Of a stretch of 64,000 bases of DNA, positions 29,001-36,947 are shown one piece after another (positions within the stretch are counted from its first letter, which is position 1; each line of letters begins with the position of its first letter). Under the pieces are notes generated by a model. The model was not told the DNA's origin and ran no database searches. It saw only the letters and a program-made list of their open reading frames with translations. The position numbers were made by a program, and so were the translations under genes. Origin of the DNA: Platynereis dumerilii. Taxonomy: Eukaryota; Annelida; Polychaeta; Phyllodocida; Nereididae. The DNA is taken from positions 14,596,253 through 14,660,252 of the forward strand of contig JAPTHN010000019.1 of the NCBI GenBank assembly GCA_026936325.1. The letters are read 5' to 3'.

Positions 29001-32000
29001 TGCAATTAGCAATGTGTTCATGTTTAAGAGTTCAATGGTGTCCAAACTAGGGTTTGCTAATTTCCCGGTTTTCCTAGAAACCGGGAAACCGGGAAATGAA
29101 GTGCCCAGAACCGGGAGTCCCAGGAATCCCAGTTTCGGTTTTGGTCATAATCAAATCTTGAAATCCATGGGACATTTTGCCAAATTAATCTTTTTTTTTT
29201 CATCAAAAATTAACAATTCATGAACAAAGGAAATTCTGGATGGCCAATTGCAAAAATAGGGTGTTAATAGGTATTCATACATGCCTATGTGTGTGATTCA
29301 TCACTCCTGTAGAAATATATTTTGATTCGTTACAAACTGTTGTCTTACATATATATTTTCCCATAAAACATCTTCAGATACTTTACAAAGTATCATCTAT
29401 TACTTTAAGAGCTTTAAGAAAATTAATATGATGCAAATTGAAATGCTTTATTGAGCAATACGCCAATAAATTATTACATGTGTGTGTTCCAAATGATTAT
29501 TCTTGAAAGAAGGACTTATAATTAAATATGAATTTCTGGCCTTTCAATAGAAAATTTTGCTCAGGTACGACAAAATACAATATTATTAAAACAGAGCAAA
29601 ATAGAAAATTTCTGAAATAAGATTTTTTTGCAGAAAAAGATCATGGCATCAGATATTATGACAATTTAATGACTGTTATGTTGAAAATTACAAGACAAGT
29701 CCAAAACTTTGTCCGCAAATGGAGTGACTGTTCATGGACAACAAAGTTCTATATGAAATGCTCCACTGTTGCCTGATGCAATAAAATATACTTTTTTTCA
29801 GCACTCTACATCACTGATAATCTAATTTTTTAAGAAATAAGGAATCAATTTTTCTTGAAATAAAAACAAATTGCTGAAAAAAAAATTCTGTCATCAGATG
29901 TTCCTTATGACAATTTAATGACTTTTTATGTTGAAAATTACAAGGCCAGCCCAAAATTTTGTCTCCAACAGTTACTGTAGTTTATCCATATAAAATACCC
30001 AAGTGTTGCCTGACACAATAAATTATAAATTTTTGCTACTCTACAGCACTAATAATCAAATTATTTTAATAAATAAGGAATTATTTTTTTCCATTTCTTC
30101 AAAGATGCAGTATCCAGTCCCGGTTTGTATTTCCCGGTTCTCCCGGTTTAAGTTTTTTGCCCATTTCCCGGAAATTTCCCGTTCCCGGGAGTCCCTGGAA
30201 CAAACCCTAGTCCAAACATTACATGCAAGATTTGAGGCCCTGCAAGATGCTATAGTTAGCAATGTTAGTAGGGTGCCTGACGGATTTTCCGATTTTTAAT
30301 GAAAATGAACCAAACCAAAAGTTACAGCTTGGGATAATTTCTATTCAAGTCAAATATAATCATTATGAGATTAACCCTACCTGGTCAAACAATAGCAACA
30401 GAATTATGTTTAGTGCAAGTACTTCTTGAAAACTTACATTATGTTATGATTGGTTTAATGAACCTAGTAGGGACCTAGTTCAACCTACCCACATGTTACG
30501 TAAAGGGCTAATAGACTCTATTAACATGATTAATGTCGGGAGGGGTTTGAAGTAACTACATATTTTTGAAGGCGGGCCACCTTTAGGAAGCCGGCAAGAA
30601 ATTCTTGCATTTGGGAATTCGGGCAGACAAGATTTCATTCGGGCAGGTAAAATTCAGAATCTACCTGCCCGAATGTCCTGTGTGTCAAAAGCACTTTTCG
30701 CGGACTCTGAGCAGCGCGGTTCGCGACATCTAAAGATCAGCAGTTGTACGTGACAATAAACCATTATATATATTTATGTGATGATATGCTTGCCAAAGGG
30801 AGTTTGAACTGCTAACCTGACTGATTATTTAGGAGTTGCTCCGATTTTCACAAAATCGGAAATATTGGAAATCAGAAGGATGGCCAAAAGTATATTTTTT
30901 AAGACAGTGAAGCATATTTTTGATAGGAGAAGAAGAAGCCTTAGTTATAAATGCACCCAAGAACTAAAATTTAAGACAAACAAATATGAAATTCATTGGA
31001 GTCACTGACAAAATGTTCTCCCAGTAACACCAATTTGGCAATGACTGGGAGACCAAATCTGTCCATTGGGAGACCATTTAGTCTCCTAGTTACTATTTAA
31101 AAAAAATGCACTGAAGCCTGTTTATGCAAAACGAAAATACAATATAAACATTTTAAATTTGTTTCTGACTTTGAAAATTGAGATTTTACTTACGAATGCA
31201 TTCGATGTCCATGCTTGCAGATGGACCTAACGTTTCCCCAGGGATAATGCAAGAAAATATCAGTGAGCCCGTCATGTTGTAAGACATAGTTTCACTCCAC
31301 CAGGTCCCAGCACAATTCAGTTTCACCGTAACTGTCACTCCAAGAGCTTGATAATTCAATGAAATGTACTTAATATAATTTTGTAGGCAGCTGCTGCAGT
31401 GTTATCCTATATACACTTTGAAAGCATGATTCAGTTTGATCATGTCTCGCACAACCTTCTCAAGTCATCAAACATATATTTAACAGCAGGGGCGTAGATT
31501 TTTCATATTTGTAGGGGGGGGGATGATTTCGGGGATTGCAAACTTCGCGCGTGGCCCATCGGGCCGAAAATCGTGCAACGGTAGATTTCGACGGCCACTC
31601 TAGGGCCCAAAAGCCAATATATTACAGATTATCTAAGGTTCGTTTTGAGACTTTTTTTTCCACACAACATGCAACTGGCATCATGGAAAATTGCTAAATA
31701 TGACAGATAATTGTCAACACAAAGTATTAATTATTTGAAATTCTAGGGGGGGATAATCATGTGATCATCCCCCCCAGGTTCATCCTAGGGGGGGATGCAT
31801 CCCCCCCCATACCCCCCAGGATCTACGCCCCTGTTTAACAGACTCTAAATGAGTGTCAAAAATATCAAAATTAATGATCTGATGTTTTTTATAGGCAATG
31901 CAAATGGATGACTCAGAATTAATCGATGATTAGCCAGCCAGCAGTTTAATAGAACTAGTATGATATAAATGGGTATTTGCCTTCTATATTATATTATATC

Positions 32001-35000
32001 AATACATCATGACAGTCGTTACTGGTTAATATTTGACAGAAAGATGAGATGAAATTTTATCTCATATCTCTGATGATATCAACAACAAGAACAACTTTCC
32101 TCTTAATCGAGTTTAGTTCTACATAAGAACAGAACACTATACTTACGAACGGTGCTTGGATAACTTCCATCAACCAAACCTGAGTATTTGCTTGGTAAGT
32201 TGGCCATGGATAATGGACACGCCAAATCTAAAATCACACATACCGCACTTTACAGGAAGAATCGAATTGTATAGAGTTGAATTTTTCATTAACCCAAAAA
32301 GCAACATATTAAATATTAATCATAATGTAGGCACATTATCAATATATATTTATACATATATGAATAAAAAATTTCATTTAAAAAGAGTTTCAAAAACAAT
32401 TCAGGCAGCTCTTTCTCTGTTGCACTATGATGATTCAACAAGTGCCAGCAACTGTCTACCAATCCATCACTAAAAAAACCTACACTTCTGATCGATTGAG
32501 CGAGGCTCTGATTTACAATTGTTTTTGCAGCTAATCAGCTTGCAATATTTTGGAAAACTAACAGTGTGAACAGGAAAAAAGATCTATTGTATTGTTTATC
32601 GATTTAATTTGGTGCTGAATGAAATAGTCTATTGGTAAGGAGAAATATATCAGTGCCAAATCAAATGGATTTGGGTTTAAGAAAACGTGATACCCATGAA
32701 GCCTGGGAAAAATGAAAGAAGTAATAGGTTAAAATATTTTAGCTTGTTTTGATACAAATTTAAATTACGCGGGTAGTTGTTAAGCTGATTGCACTCTTTT
32801 CTTTTTTATTGTATGTTTTTGATATGTTAGTCTACAGTGAATTGGGGCATAGTGGATTACCAAGTTTTTTGAGCATATTTATAGCAAAGCACTGTGTGTT
32901 ACATACATTAATTAGCGCACCCAGGAAAGTCAATGTCAATTGTTACACCTCAAATGCAATTCCTCTTCTGTGATTGGTCAGAATGACGTCACATGACAGG
33001 GATCAGAAAAGACTGTTGCCCTCTCAGAGGGCATCAGTTCACCAAATTCACATTGAGGCTGTCTGCTGATCAGAATGGCTGTACAGAAGTTGGTGCCTTC
33101 GGCATTGTGAAACAGCAAGGTGACTGTCACTCCCTTGGGTCAAACAGATTGCACTGATGTCCTCGTATCAGTCAACATTTGTATAATGTTTTGAACTGTT
33201 TATCAACTATTGGCACAACAACGAGTGCACTGTTTATATCTTACGCACTTCATATATTTGATATCTGGTGCACAAAGACTGTTAAAATAAGTTTCTCGTT
33301 GCTGTCATAATGAGCTCTGGGACAGTTTTGATCCCGTCATATTTTTCTTATGTCTTGGATTCAAGCTCAATTTCATTTGGGATATTCATGCAAACTTCTG
33401 AGTTGTTCAGTGTTTTCAACATTGAGTAAAATTAATAGATGTGCAAAGTGTTGCAATGTGCCTTGTTTCCCCCTAAATTTGGCTGTAGGAATAGGTGTAA
33501 TATGACTATAATTTTTCTTTTGTACATTATTTTGATATAACGACATACTATGGCATTAAGTTCTGTGGTGCATTTGAAGCCAAGGTTACTTCTTAATCCC
33601 AAATCAAAGATATTTCTGTCTCTCTTTACACTCTATAGTTTAGCACAAAATTATTAGTCCCTCTGAGTGCCCCCTTTAAAGTTTAACTGCACTTTCCTCC
33701 AAATTTGGATATCACAGACCAGCCATCTTTTCACCTAAACTGAACTTATGGTATTTCTATTACAAAAGGTCCATGATGTTGATTGATGACCCCCAAAATT
33801 AATGGTCTCTGGCCCTATACAAAAAGCTAAAGATTTTCAAAAAGTATAAAAAGTCTGCTTCCCAGACTAAATCAAAACGTTTATCTGCCATATTCTGTTG
33901 AGTCCAGTAGGACAACACAACAACACTTTTTATTACTGTATGAATTTAAAAGACATATTCATGACCACAACTGCTCTCTGGGTGAATTTCGCTGGTTTGC
34001 TTGCAAAATATTTGATGACTTGAATTTTCTTCTGAGGTATTTTCAAGTCTGGCACTAATACAACCTTATAAGTCTGTTCTCACACAGCTTTGTGACAAGA
34101 TCATGTGACATCTTCTGAGATTGTTTCAGAAACTCAAAAGACAAAATGTGACCATCCCATAGACGTATGGGAGGGGGATGGCAGGGGGAGCGGTACCCCC
34201 CCCCCAAATAGTTTGGGCCAAAAGCCTAAAAAATTTGGGCAGATGATTATATAAACACTATTACAAATCAATGATTTCCAGGCAATTTCATTTGAAATGG
34301 CATTAAATCTGGATCTTGATATTCAGGCAAATTTCGCTCTCTCCCCCCCCCCCAAAAAAACTTGTGCGTGCTGTATGCCTATGGACCACGACCATTAAAA
34401 TGGACGCTTTCATATTGTTGTGTTTTTCCACTGGACAGTAACAGAATACGTTGGATAAACCAGGATTCTTACCATCTTGACTGATATTCTGGACACTCTG
34501 TGGGATTTCCAAGATGTCATCGAGGATGGCCGGATCACTTGAGTTGAAGGTGTCATGCTCTGAATCATTTGCGATCTCTCGCAGTGTTTTATTCTTCACT
34601 GTAAATGAAAAACAAGTTATTTATTTAATCTATGTCACTATTATGGTTGAGTGGGCTATGTATCATAGGTTGCTCCTGAGCACTTGGCTTCGGGTGCAGC
34701 CATTTGGCTCATCTGGTAGACAAGATTAGTTGTAGTTGTAGCCCGGGTTGTGGCTATTTTGCCTTGAAATTTTAATATGTTCTGGGCATTCAACCAGCCA
34801 AGTTGGTGATCTGGTCTGATATTGGGCAGGATTTCCATGATTAACCCTAAACATCTTACTGTTCTGATGCAACCCCCAGGGTCGTAAATAAAACATCACT
34901 CTTGGGGGAGGGGGGCCTCAGGTTACCATCGTCCTGTATATTTAATTAGTTTTATGCCTACTTTACAGTGGCTATGGATTGTATTTTTCCAAAATGTATG

Positions 35001-35342
35001 ATTTTCTGGCTCTTTGTGTAAAAAAAACTGTGATCCACCCCATGATATCCAGAAAGGTAGAGCAAACTTACGATGGGATGCTTCAGGATTCAGGACAATT
35101 ACTGCAGCGATGGTTAAAACCATGAGAACACTGACCAGAATTGTGATTGGCCGTTTTGTAGATTTCTTCTTCTGGTCTACATCTGTGTATTTTCTGAAAT
35201 ATATGCAGTGAGAGTGACACATGAAGGCCATGGGCCTACGATGAAACTTAAATGTTAACCATAGTTTGGTTTAAAAAGTATAAAAAACAAACAGTTTTTT
35301 TCAGCAAATAGTTAAAATCAAGGTAATTTAGGAATTATGATA

Positions 35343-35385
<43 letters not shown>

Positions 35386-36240
35386 CCATACTCGCTGATA
35401 AATCCTTCAATATTTACCATGATATATATCGCCATATATCACGTATATTTAGTGGTCACGTGACAAGTGGTGATGTCACAATGCACAAACACTGAATCAG
35501 CCAATCAGAAGCCAGCATTTGAATCATGACGTCATGACAGATACCATTGAGCCTCACTCTGGAGTTTACAAGAGCTTTTGTAGCATGAACATAATTTAAG
35601 TTATTGACACTGGAATATTGATTTAAAAAATGAGTTGTTAATTTTGTTAAATAAAGAAAAATTTTATGACCATTTTTGAATCTCTGGTAATAAAATAGAG
35701 ACATATTTAGTAAATCAGTCTTCATCTCCAAACACATGATAACAAAATAATCCTCTGAAACAGCGAATAATGGTATAAATCAGTTATACCAAAGGCATAT
35801 TTGTGGTATACAGGATATATACAGCCTCGGTGATAACTACTATATATATATTATATATATCACAAGTGCTCTTGATGCATTTGTCAACAATCATGATGAT
35901 ATGACAACAACTTAGTTGACATATATACAAAATTTCTCCCGGAAAGTTGACAGTAGGCCTACATATTACAATTTTGAAATCTTACTTTTTCCATGTAACA
36001 TACTCATCTTAGATTTGTTTTTAGAAGTACTGTTATTTTGCAAAAACAATTTGGTACAAAAAAAACATGAAATTCTTAATATTATTCTTATACTGTCTGA
36101 CAGTATCAGAGATAAACAATATTTTGGGGGACAAAGAAAAAATTATGTTATTAGATTTTTAATAGTTACCCTTCCAATCCATTGCTCAGCCTCCAAAAGT
36201 CATTGAACGGCAATCGCCTTGCTCGGTTAAGATTTACATC
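7897..36240 (-). CDS. Multi-exon type II membrane protein with two tandem NIDO-like units (5' end missing)
   Basis: Sixteen exons join without a stop into 2157 nt: 718 codons and a TAG. Numbering from the first visible residue, residues 1-38 are a basic tail ending KKKSTKR, 40-58 are one hydrophobic helix, 59-106 an acidic stalk, 107-180 a four-Cys segment, 180-401 a NIDO-like unit, 401-503 a Cys-rich linker with MDSG repeats, and 503-718 a second, more diverged NIDO-like unit. Positive charge before the only helix and no signal peptide predict a cytoplasmic N terminus and a large extracellular C-terminal part with about a dozen N-glycosylation sequons. NIDO-like marks in unit 1 are SVYVS..LGTLVFG, then W.P..AFV.SVLGV, QQAIVTNGTKSY, YYTTPVT and VGTWIV. 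The family resemblance is from memory, without a profile search. Known NIDO proteins (nidogen, tectorin, MUC4, SUSD2) are secreted or type I, so this layout is unusual. The start codon is not in the visible exons. Confidence 0.8.
8023..8703 (-). other. Intron 15
   Basis: Intron between exons 15 and 16. It holds AT-rich unique-looking sequence; an 80-codon open frame on the opposite strand (8399-8641) has no recognisable relative and is taken as chance. Confidence 0.6.
8704..8811 (-). CDS. Exon 15: NIDO-like unit 2, hairpin
   Basis: Acceptor tttaaattatag, donor GTATGA; phases 0-0, the same as exon 9. It encodes PGGARQSGQMAFVANATHTD and a tail ending TSTNDSC-Q. Alignment to exon 9 keeps S-G-x-x-Q-x-A, V-x-N-x-T, a Tyr and the N-x-x-D-x-x-C ending. 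Confidence 0.85.
9299..9900. repeat. Three diverged tandem units of about 200 bases
   Basis: Units begin near 9299, 9501 and 9700 with variants of gagactgacgaaaaaattga and share ctcttgttcagatgcttc and tggctttccattggtgta blocks. They lie inside the intron between exons 14 and 15. Divergence is considerable, so the array is old. Confidence 0.65.
11405..11660 (+). repeat. Dispersed repeat, copy 1
   Basis: It shares with 25480-25640 the blocks acacttttaagacaccaata and tcatgtgactgatctc-tgctacatgattg, in the same orientation. It probably is an old MITE-like element; the ends are not clear. Confidence 0.55.
11689..11794 (-). CDS. Exon 14: NIDO-like unit 2, middle
   Basis: Acceptor ttctttttttacttag, donor GTGAGT; phases 2-0, the same as exon 8. 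It encodes QFTTIDNALAMTATGVTNPK and YALLISVVEAPAGTS. The first 20 or so bases and its acceptor are duplicated just upstream (see 11835-11930). Confidence 0.85.
11835..11930 (-). other. Possible duplicated cassette exon, phase 2-2
   Basis: The 5' boundary of exon 14 is repeated here: acceptor gtttgcacag followed by the same codons for QFTTI. The frame then stays open for 96 bases to a candidate donor GTATAT. Phases are 2 in and 2 out, so inclusion would add exactly 32 codons without a frame change. The gap to exon 14 is only 40 bases, short for an intron, which argues against joint use. It may be a decayed partial duplication. Confidence 0.3.
11931..13253 (-). other. Remainder of intron 13
   Basis: Between the duplicated exon boundary and exon 13. 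Holds a short AT repeat at 11958-11973 and otherwise unremarkable AT-rich sequence; no exon or recognisable element seen. Confidence 0.5.
13254..13429 (-). CDS. Exon 13: NIDO-like unit 2, core
   Basis: Acceptor acatttgcag, donor GTAAGT; phases 0-2, the same as exon 7. It encodes LSNTGFLFFNDSASISPPKC, later IPSFSLFSQDLYI, and ends GRLYV plus GA of a Glu codon. G-x-L-x-F, then an apolar strand and a closing aromatic-Tyr motif, run parallel to exon 7. Confidence 0.85.
14154..15175 (-). mobile_element. CR1/Jockey-like LINE, 5'-truncated
   Basis: The minus strand stays open for about 250 codons from 15163 to 14411. It reads DWFAANQLSLNVNKTNCIKF, then FLGVYIDDKLTWKYHINYI, then LYKTFILPYLNYCNIVWAST and QKRALKIALDMHHL, the post-catalytic and thumb region of a LINE reverse transcriptase. 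A 3' untranslated part follows and the T-rich run at 14160-14187 is the tail. The 5' part with the catalytic motifs is missing, as usual for 5' truncation. It sits in the intron between exons 12 and 13, in the same orientation as the gene. Confidence 0.85.
15570..15703 (-). CDS. Exon 12: NIDO-like unit 2, start
   Basis: Acceptor tgcaatttcag, donor GTGAGG; phases 1-0, the same as exon 6. It encodes NFFSSCCHANSATNLGSSSF and a tail ending KMHNKAM. This exon is needed to reconcile the phase of exon 11 (1 out) with exon 13 (0 in). Confidence 0.8.
15749..15975. mobile_element. hAT-type MITE with poly-G/C subterminals
   Basis: Inverted ends cataggcgtacgg and ccgttcatacgtctatg frame 227 bp. Flanks accagagc and aacagagc match at 7 of 8 positions. 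A related copy in inverted internal orientation lies at 34158-34383. Confidence 0.65.
16857..17162 (-). CDS. Exon 11: Cys-rich linker with MDSG repeats
   Basis: Acceptor aaatttcag, donor GTGAGT; phases 1-1. It opens with GGFRCKWDGDMLGNFDAQIG, includes a CC pair and several more cysteines, and holds four perfect Gly-Met-Asp-Ser repeats (12 bases each, 16993-17046) followed by a Tyr-rich segment ending FPYYCL. It links the two NIDO-like units and occupies the place that exons 4-5 hold before unit 1. Confidence 0.85.
16993..17046. repeat. Coding 12-base minisatellite
   Basis: Four perfect copies of gcccgagtccat plus a partial fifth, inside exon 11. On the coding strand they encode repeated Met-Asp-Ser-Gly. 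The perfect identity implies recent expansion or ongoing length variation. Confidence 0.9.
17193..17451. repeat. Four tandem units of 65-67 bases
   Basis: Units start agctgtcagt or agctatcagt and contain tacctacaattgcaattgtg and aatacttgaccatgt blocks. The last copy is most diverged. The array is intronic, just upstream of exon 11. Confidence 0.85.
17554..17599. promoter_or_regulatory. Paired CRE sites and YY1-like motif
   Basis: Two perfect TGACGTCA palindromes start 11 bases apart (17554 and 17565), followed 16 bases later by CCAAGATGGCGG, the YY1-type core common in metazoan promoters. The cluster is intronic. It could be an alternative promoter, an enhancer or a transposon remnant; nothing in the sequence decides. 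Confidence 0.35.
17918..18023. repeat. Recent 53-base tandem duplication
   Basis: Two nearly identical 53-base copies (17918-17970 and 17971-18023) starting aatagaaatccatttgcctg; they differ at one base by eye. Confidence 0.9.
18352..18475 (-). CDS. Exon 10: NIDO-like unit 1, end
   Basis: Acceptor cttcgttgcag, donor GTAAGT; phases 0-1. It encodes CGAVTVVNRNKFRYYTTPVT and then a basic stretch ending VGTWIVPL. The YY-x-x-P-V-T and VG-x-W endings are typical of the C-terminal part of NIDO domains. Confidence 0.85.
18507..22279. mobile_element. Inverted-repeat DNA transposon, family uncertain
   Basis: Ends TAGGGGGGGATGATAA are perfect 16-base inverted repeats, flanked by ctaataa on both sides (18500-18506 and 22280-22286), giving a 3.77-kb element inside one intron. 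Near 18904 and 21820-21836 there are further inverted poly-G ends and inverted similarity (18900-19140 against 21540-21850, including atatctcgagaac), so a related element seems nested within it. Sequence shared in direct orientation (18700-18800 and 22105-22220) belongs to the outer copy. Short open frames near 20.1-20.3 and 20.9-21.1 kb might be transposase remnants but show no recognisable motif. Confidence 0.6.
22930..23043 (-). CDS. Exon 9: NIDO-like unit 1, hairpin
   Basis: Acceptor ttttccttacag, donor GTAAGT; phases 0-0, 38 codons. It encodes SGSWQQAIVTNGTKSYFVGT and a tail ending DADCGLPH. The QxAxVTNGTxSY pattern corresponds to the NIDO strand usually written FQ-x-VL-x-TDG-x-x-S. It aligns with exon 15 (Q-x-A-F-V-A-N-A-T). 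Confidence 0.85.
23044..24319 (-). other. Intron 8
   Basis: Between exons 8 and 9. It contains a stretch rich in taattaca words (23090-23240) and a 19-base hairpin cctccgccattggcggagg at 23646. No transposon ends were recognised. Confidence 0.5.
24326..24461 (-). CDS. Exon 8: NIDO-like unit 1, middle
   Basis: Acceptor atatttacag, phases 2-0. It encodes DTNDSTVVNHFGYLACAAHA and then CPDWQPNRAFVMSVLGVSND. Two donors fit the frame: GTAATG (exon end at 24326) or GTTTGT (exon end at 24320, adding Val-Met). Both are phase 0. It is paired with exon 14. Confidence 0.8.
25063..25277. repeat. 43-base minisatellite, five copies
   Basis: Five near-identical 43-base units starting tacagttctcgtcatatcta, spacing 43 throughout; the first and last copies carry most differences. 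Intronic, between exons 7 and 8. Confidence 0.9.
25480..25640 (+). repeat. Dispersed repeat, copy 2
   Basis: Direct match to 11405-11660, beginning near gcacgccaatatcactctc. It lies in the intron between exons 7 and 8. Confidence 0.55.
25716..25867 (-). CDS. Exon 7: NIDO-like unit 1, core
   Basis: Acceptor gacctttttcag, donor GTAAGA; phases 0-2. It encodes VSKQLGTLVFGGRDDSVCHQ followed by a hydrophobic stretch with FNLDID, matching the pattern of a NIDO core (G-x-L-x-F-G, then an apolar strand ending in an acidic D-x-D). It is paired with exon 13. Confidence 0.85.
25868..27137 (-). other. Intron 6
   Basis: Between exons 6 and 7. No element boundaries or exon were recognised. Open frames on the plus strand near 26.4-26.8 kb have no family likeness. 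Confidence 0.45.
27138..27274 (-). CDS. Exon 6: NIDO-like unit 1, start
   Basis: Acceptor gattttag, donor GTAAGT; phases 1-0. It encodes QYQIPDNFFTPMPNNIVDEA and ends in FDYKFSSVY. The last part, with the first residues of exon 7, reads like the conserved beginning of a NIDO domain (aromatic-x-VYVS-x-x-G). Exon 12 is its duplicate by position and phase. Confidence 0.85.
27275..28742 (-). other. Left part of intron 5
   Basis: Sequence between exon 6 and the hAT element. No gene, array or clear element ends seen. Confidence 0.45.
28743..30709. mobile_element. hAT transposon, non-autonomous (outer)
   Basis: Ends CAGAGTCCGCGAAAAGTGC form a perfect 19-base inverted repeat. Target duplications AGCAGCGC flank both ends (28735-28742 and 30710-30717), the 8-base size of hAT elements. 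Subterminal sequence is rich in ccggcaaaa and cctgcccgaatg words. No transposase frame remains. A second hAT element lies inside it. Confidence 0.9.
29048..30209. mobile_element. hAT transposon, non-autonomous (nested)
   Basis: Ends TAGGGTTTG are mirrored as CAAACCCTA, with perfect 8-base duplications GTCCAAAC at 29040-29047 and 30210-30217. Subterminal regions are packed with cccggttt and gggaaa motifs, likely transposase binding sites. The interior has a two-copy diverged direct repeat of about 240 bases (29640-29880 and 29880-30110). At 1162 bp with no usable frame it is non-autonomous and younger than its host element. Confidence 0.9.
31194..31331 (-). CDS. Exon 5: first Cys segment, part 2
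   Basis: Acceptor gagtgacag, donor GTAAGT; phases 1-1. It encodes TVKLNCAGTWWSETMSYNMT and a tail ending IECI, giving the remaining three cysteines of a four-Cys segment. The acceptor lacks a long pyrimidine tract, but the phase and open frame agree with both neighbours. Confidence 0.8.
31487..31833. mobile_element. hAT-type MITE with poly-G tracts
   Basis: Inverted ends CAGGGGCGTAGAT and perfect 8-base duplications TTTAACAG (31479-31486 and 31834-31841) frame 347 bp. Subterminal ggggggg and ccccccc tracts resemble other hAT MITEs in this window. It lies in the intron between exons 4 and 5. Confidence 0.9.
32147..32227 (-). CDS. Exon 4: first Cys segment, part 1
   Basis: Acceptor gtgattttag, donor GTAAGT; phases 1-1. 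It encodes LACPLSMANLPSKYSGLVDG plus SYPST, with the first of four cysteines that continue into exon 5. The four-Cys spacing might reflect a CCP/sushi-like fold, but the usual CCP signature is not convincing. Confidence 0.8.
32228..34157 (-). other. Most of intron 3
   Basis: Between exon 4 and the hAT MITE at 34158. A TGACGTCA site with a nearby ATTGG (32970-33000) is noted but isolated. No further exon in frame was found. Confidence 0.45.
34158..34383. mobile_element. hAT-type MITE, related copy
   Basis: A 226-bp block starting catagacgtatgg and ending gtatgcctatg, with poly-G near one end, poly-C near the other and internal blocks shared with 15749-15975. The flanks gaccatcc and gaccacga match at 6 of 8 positions. 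Confidence 0.6.
34473..34598 (-). CDS. Exon 3: acidic extracellular stalk
   Basis: Acceptor tttcatttacag, donor GTAAGA; phases 1-1. It encodes a polar acidic segment (KNKTLREIANDSEHDTF onward) with no cysteine and three N-glycosylation sequons (NKT, NSS, NIS), as expected for a stalk between membrane and folded domains. Confidence 0.85.
35072..35193 (-). CDS. Exon 2: membrane anchor
   Basis: Acceptor atatatttcag, donor GTAAGT; phases 2 in and 1 out. It encodes the KYTDVDQKKKSTKRP juxtamembrane basic stretch followed by ITILVSVLMVLTIAAVIVL, a classic single helix of about 19 residues, then NPEASH. Positive charges on the N-terminal side predict type II (N-in) orientation. Confidence 0.85.
35341..35385. 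repeat. AT dinucleotide repeat
   Basis: About twenty AT units between exon 2 and visible exon 1; a second short AT-rich run lies at 35840-35865. Confidence 0.9.
36170..36240 (-). CDS. Exon 1 visible: cytoplasmic tail
   Basis: Acceptor tttttcctacag and donor GTAACT; phases 0 in and 2 out. It encodes DVNLNRARRLPFNDFWRLSN and three more residues, a basic segment placed before the membrane helix. In-frame sequence upstream of the acceptor meets a TAA before any ATG, so a further 5' exon must exist. The donor is used one base after the first possible GGT, because only that phase keeps the next exon open. Confidence 0.75.
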
Positions 36241-36947
36241 CTGTAGGAAAAATTAGATCGATCAGTAATTTCCTAAAATAATTGAATCACAATGTCAAGA
36301 TACAATTAGCACTGACATAACTACTTTTTAAATAGTTTATTTTTACACATCAAACATAATAAAACAGCGGAAAGTAGGGAAAACTGGACCACCATGACTT
36401 CAGAGAGCTCTCCAGGAGTGGCACTGGTCATGCAACTCAAATCCAGGGATGTCCAAATGCCACAGTGTAAAATTGGGCGCACCGAGTCAACTCAAATGAT
36501 TGAGTGAGATGGTTTGCACAAGATTGCTGAGGTAAAATAGATTTTAAAATGATTTGAGCCGCGGTAGCTGAAAATACTGTGACTAAAAACTTGAAACACT
36601 ACTAATGCAAGCTGGGCTGATTAATTTTTTCAGAGAAAGCTTAATATAATGAGTTTTGTTGATTCAAGCTGACGCAACTCAAGATATTGACGTAATAAAT
36701 TATTATATGTTTTTAAAAATTCTTGTGAAAAACTTCCAATGATATAGGTGCCTGGTGTGTATCCCATGTTATGTGTTTAAACATATTGTGAATAACAACA
36801 TGTTTGTTGACTTTTTTAAAGCATACATCTAATTACTTACACCAATTTATTTAGGATAGATGGAAATAAAAAGCGATCACCTGAACTGATGTGTTTTTCC
36901 AAACGAGAGTGTAATAAGATTGCTCTTTTGAGAAAATAAATAATTAA

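Noticed and set aside
31194-32227. Calling the first four-Cys segment a CCP/sushi domain
   Set aside because: Four cysteines are present, but spacing and the Trp-Cys ending do not match the usual CCP pattern.
36410-36455. Short ATG frame just upstream of the first visible exon (MTSATPGELSEV)
   Set aside because: Phase would fit, but the only donors (GTCATG or GTGGTC) are poor.
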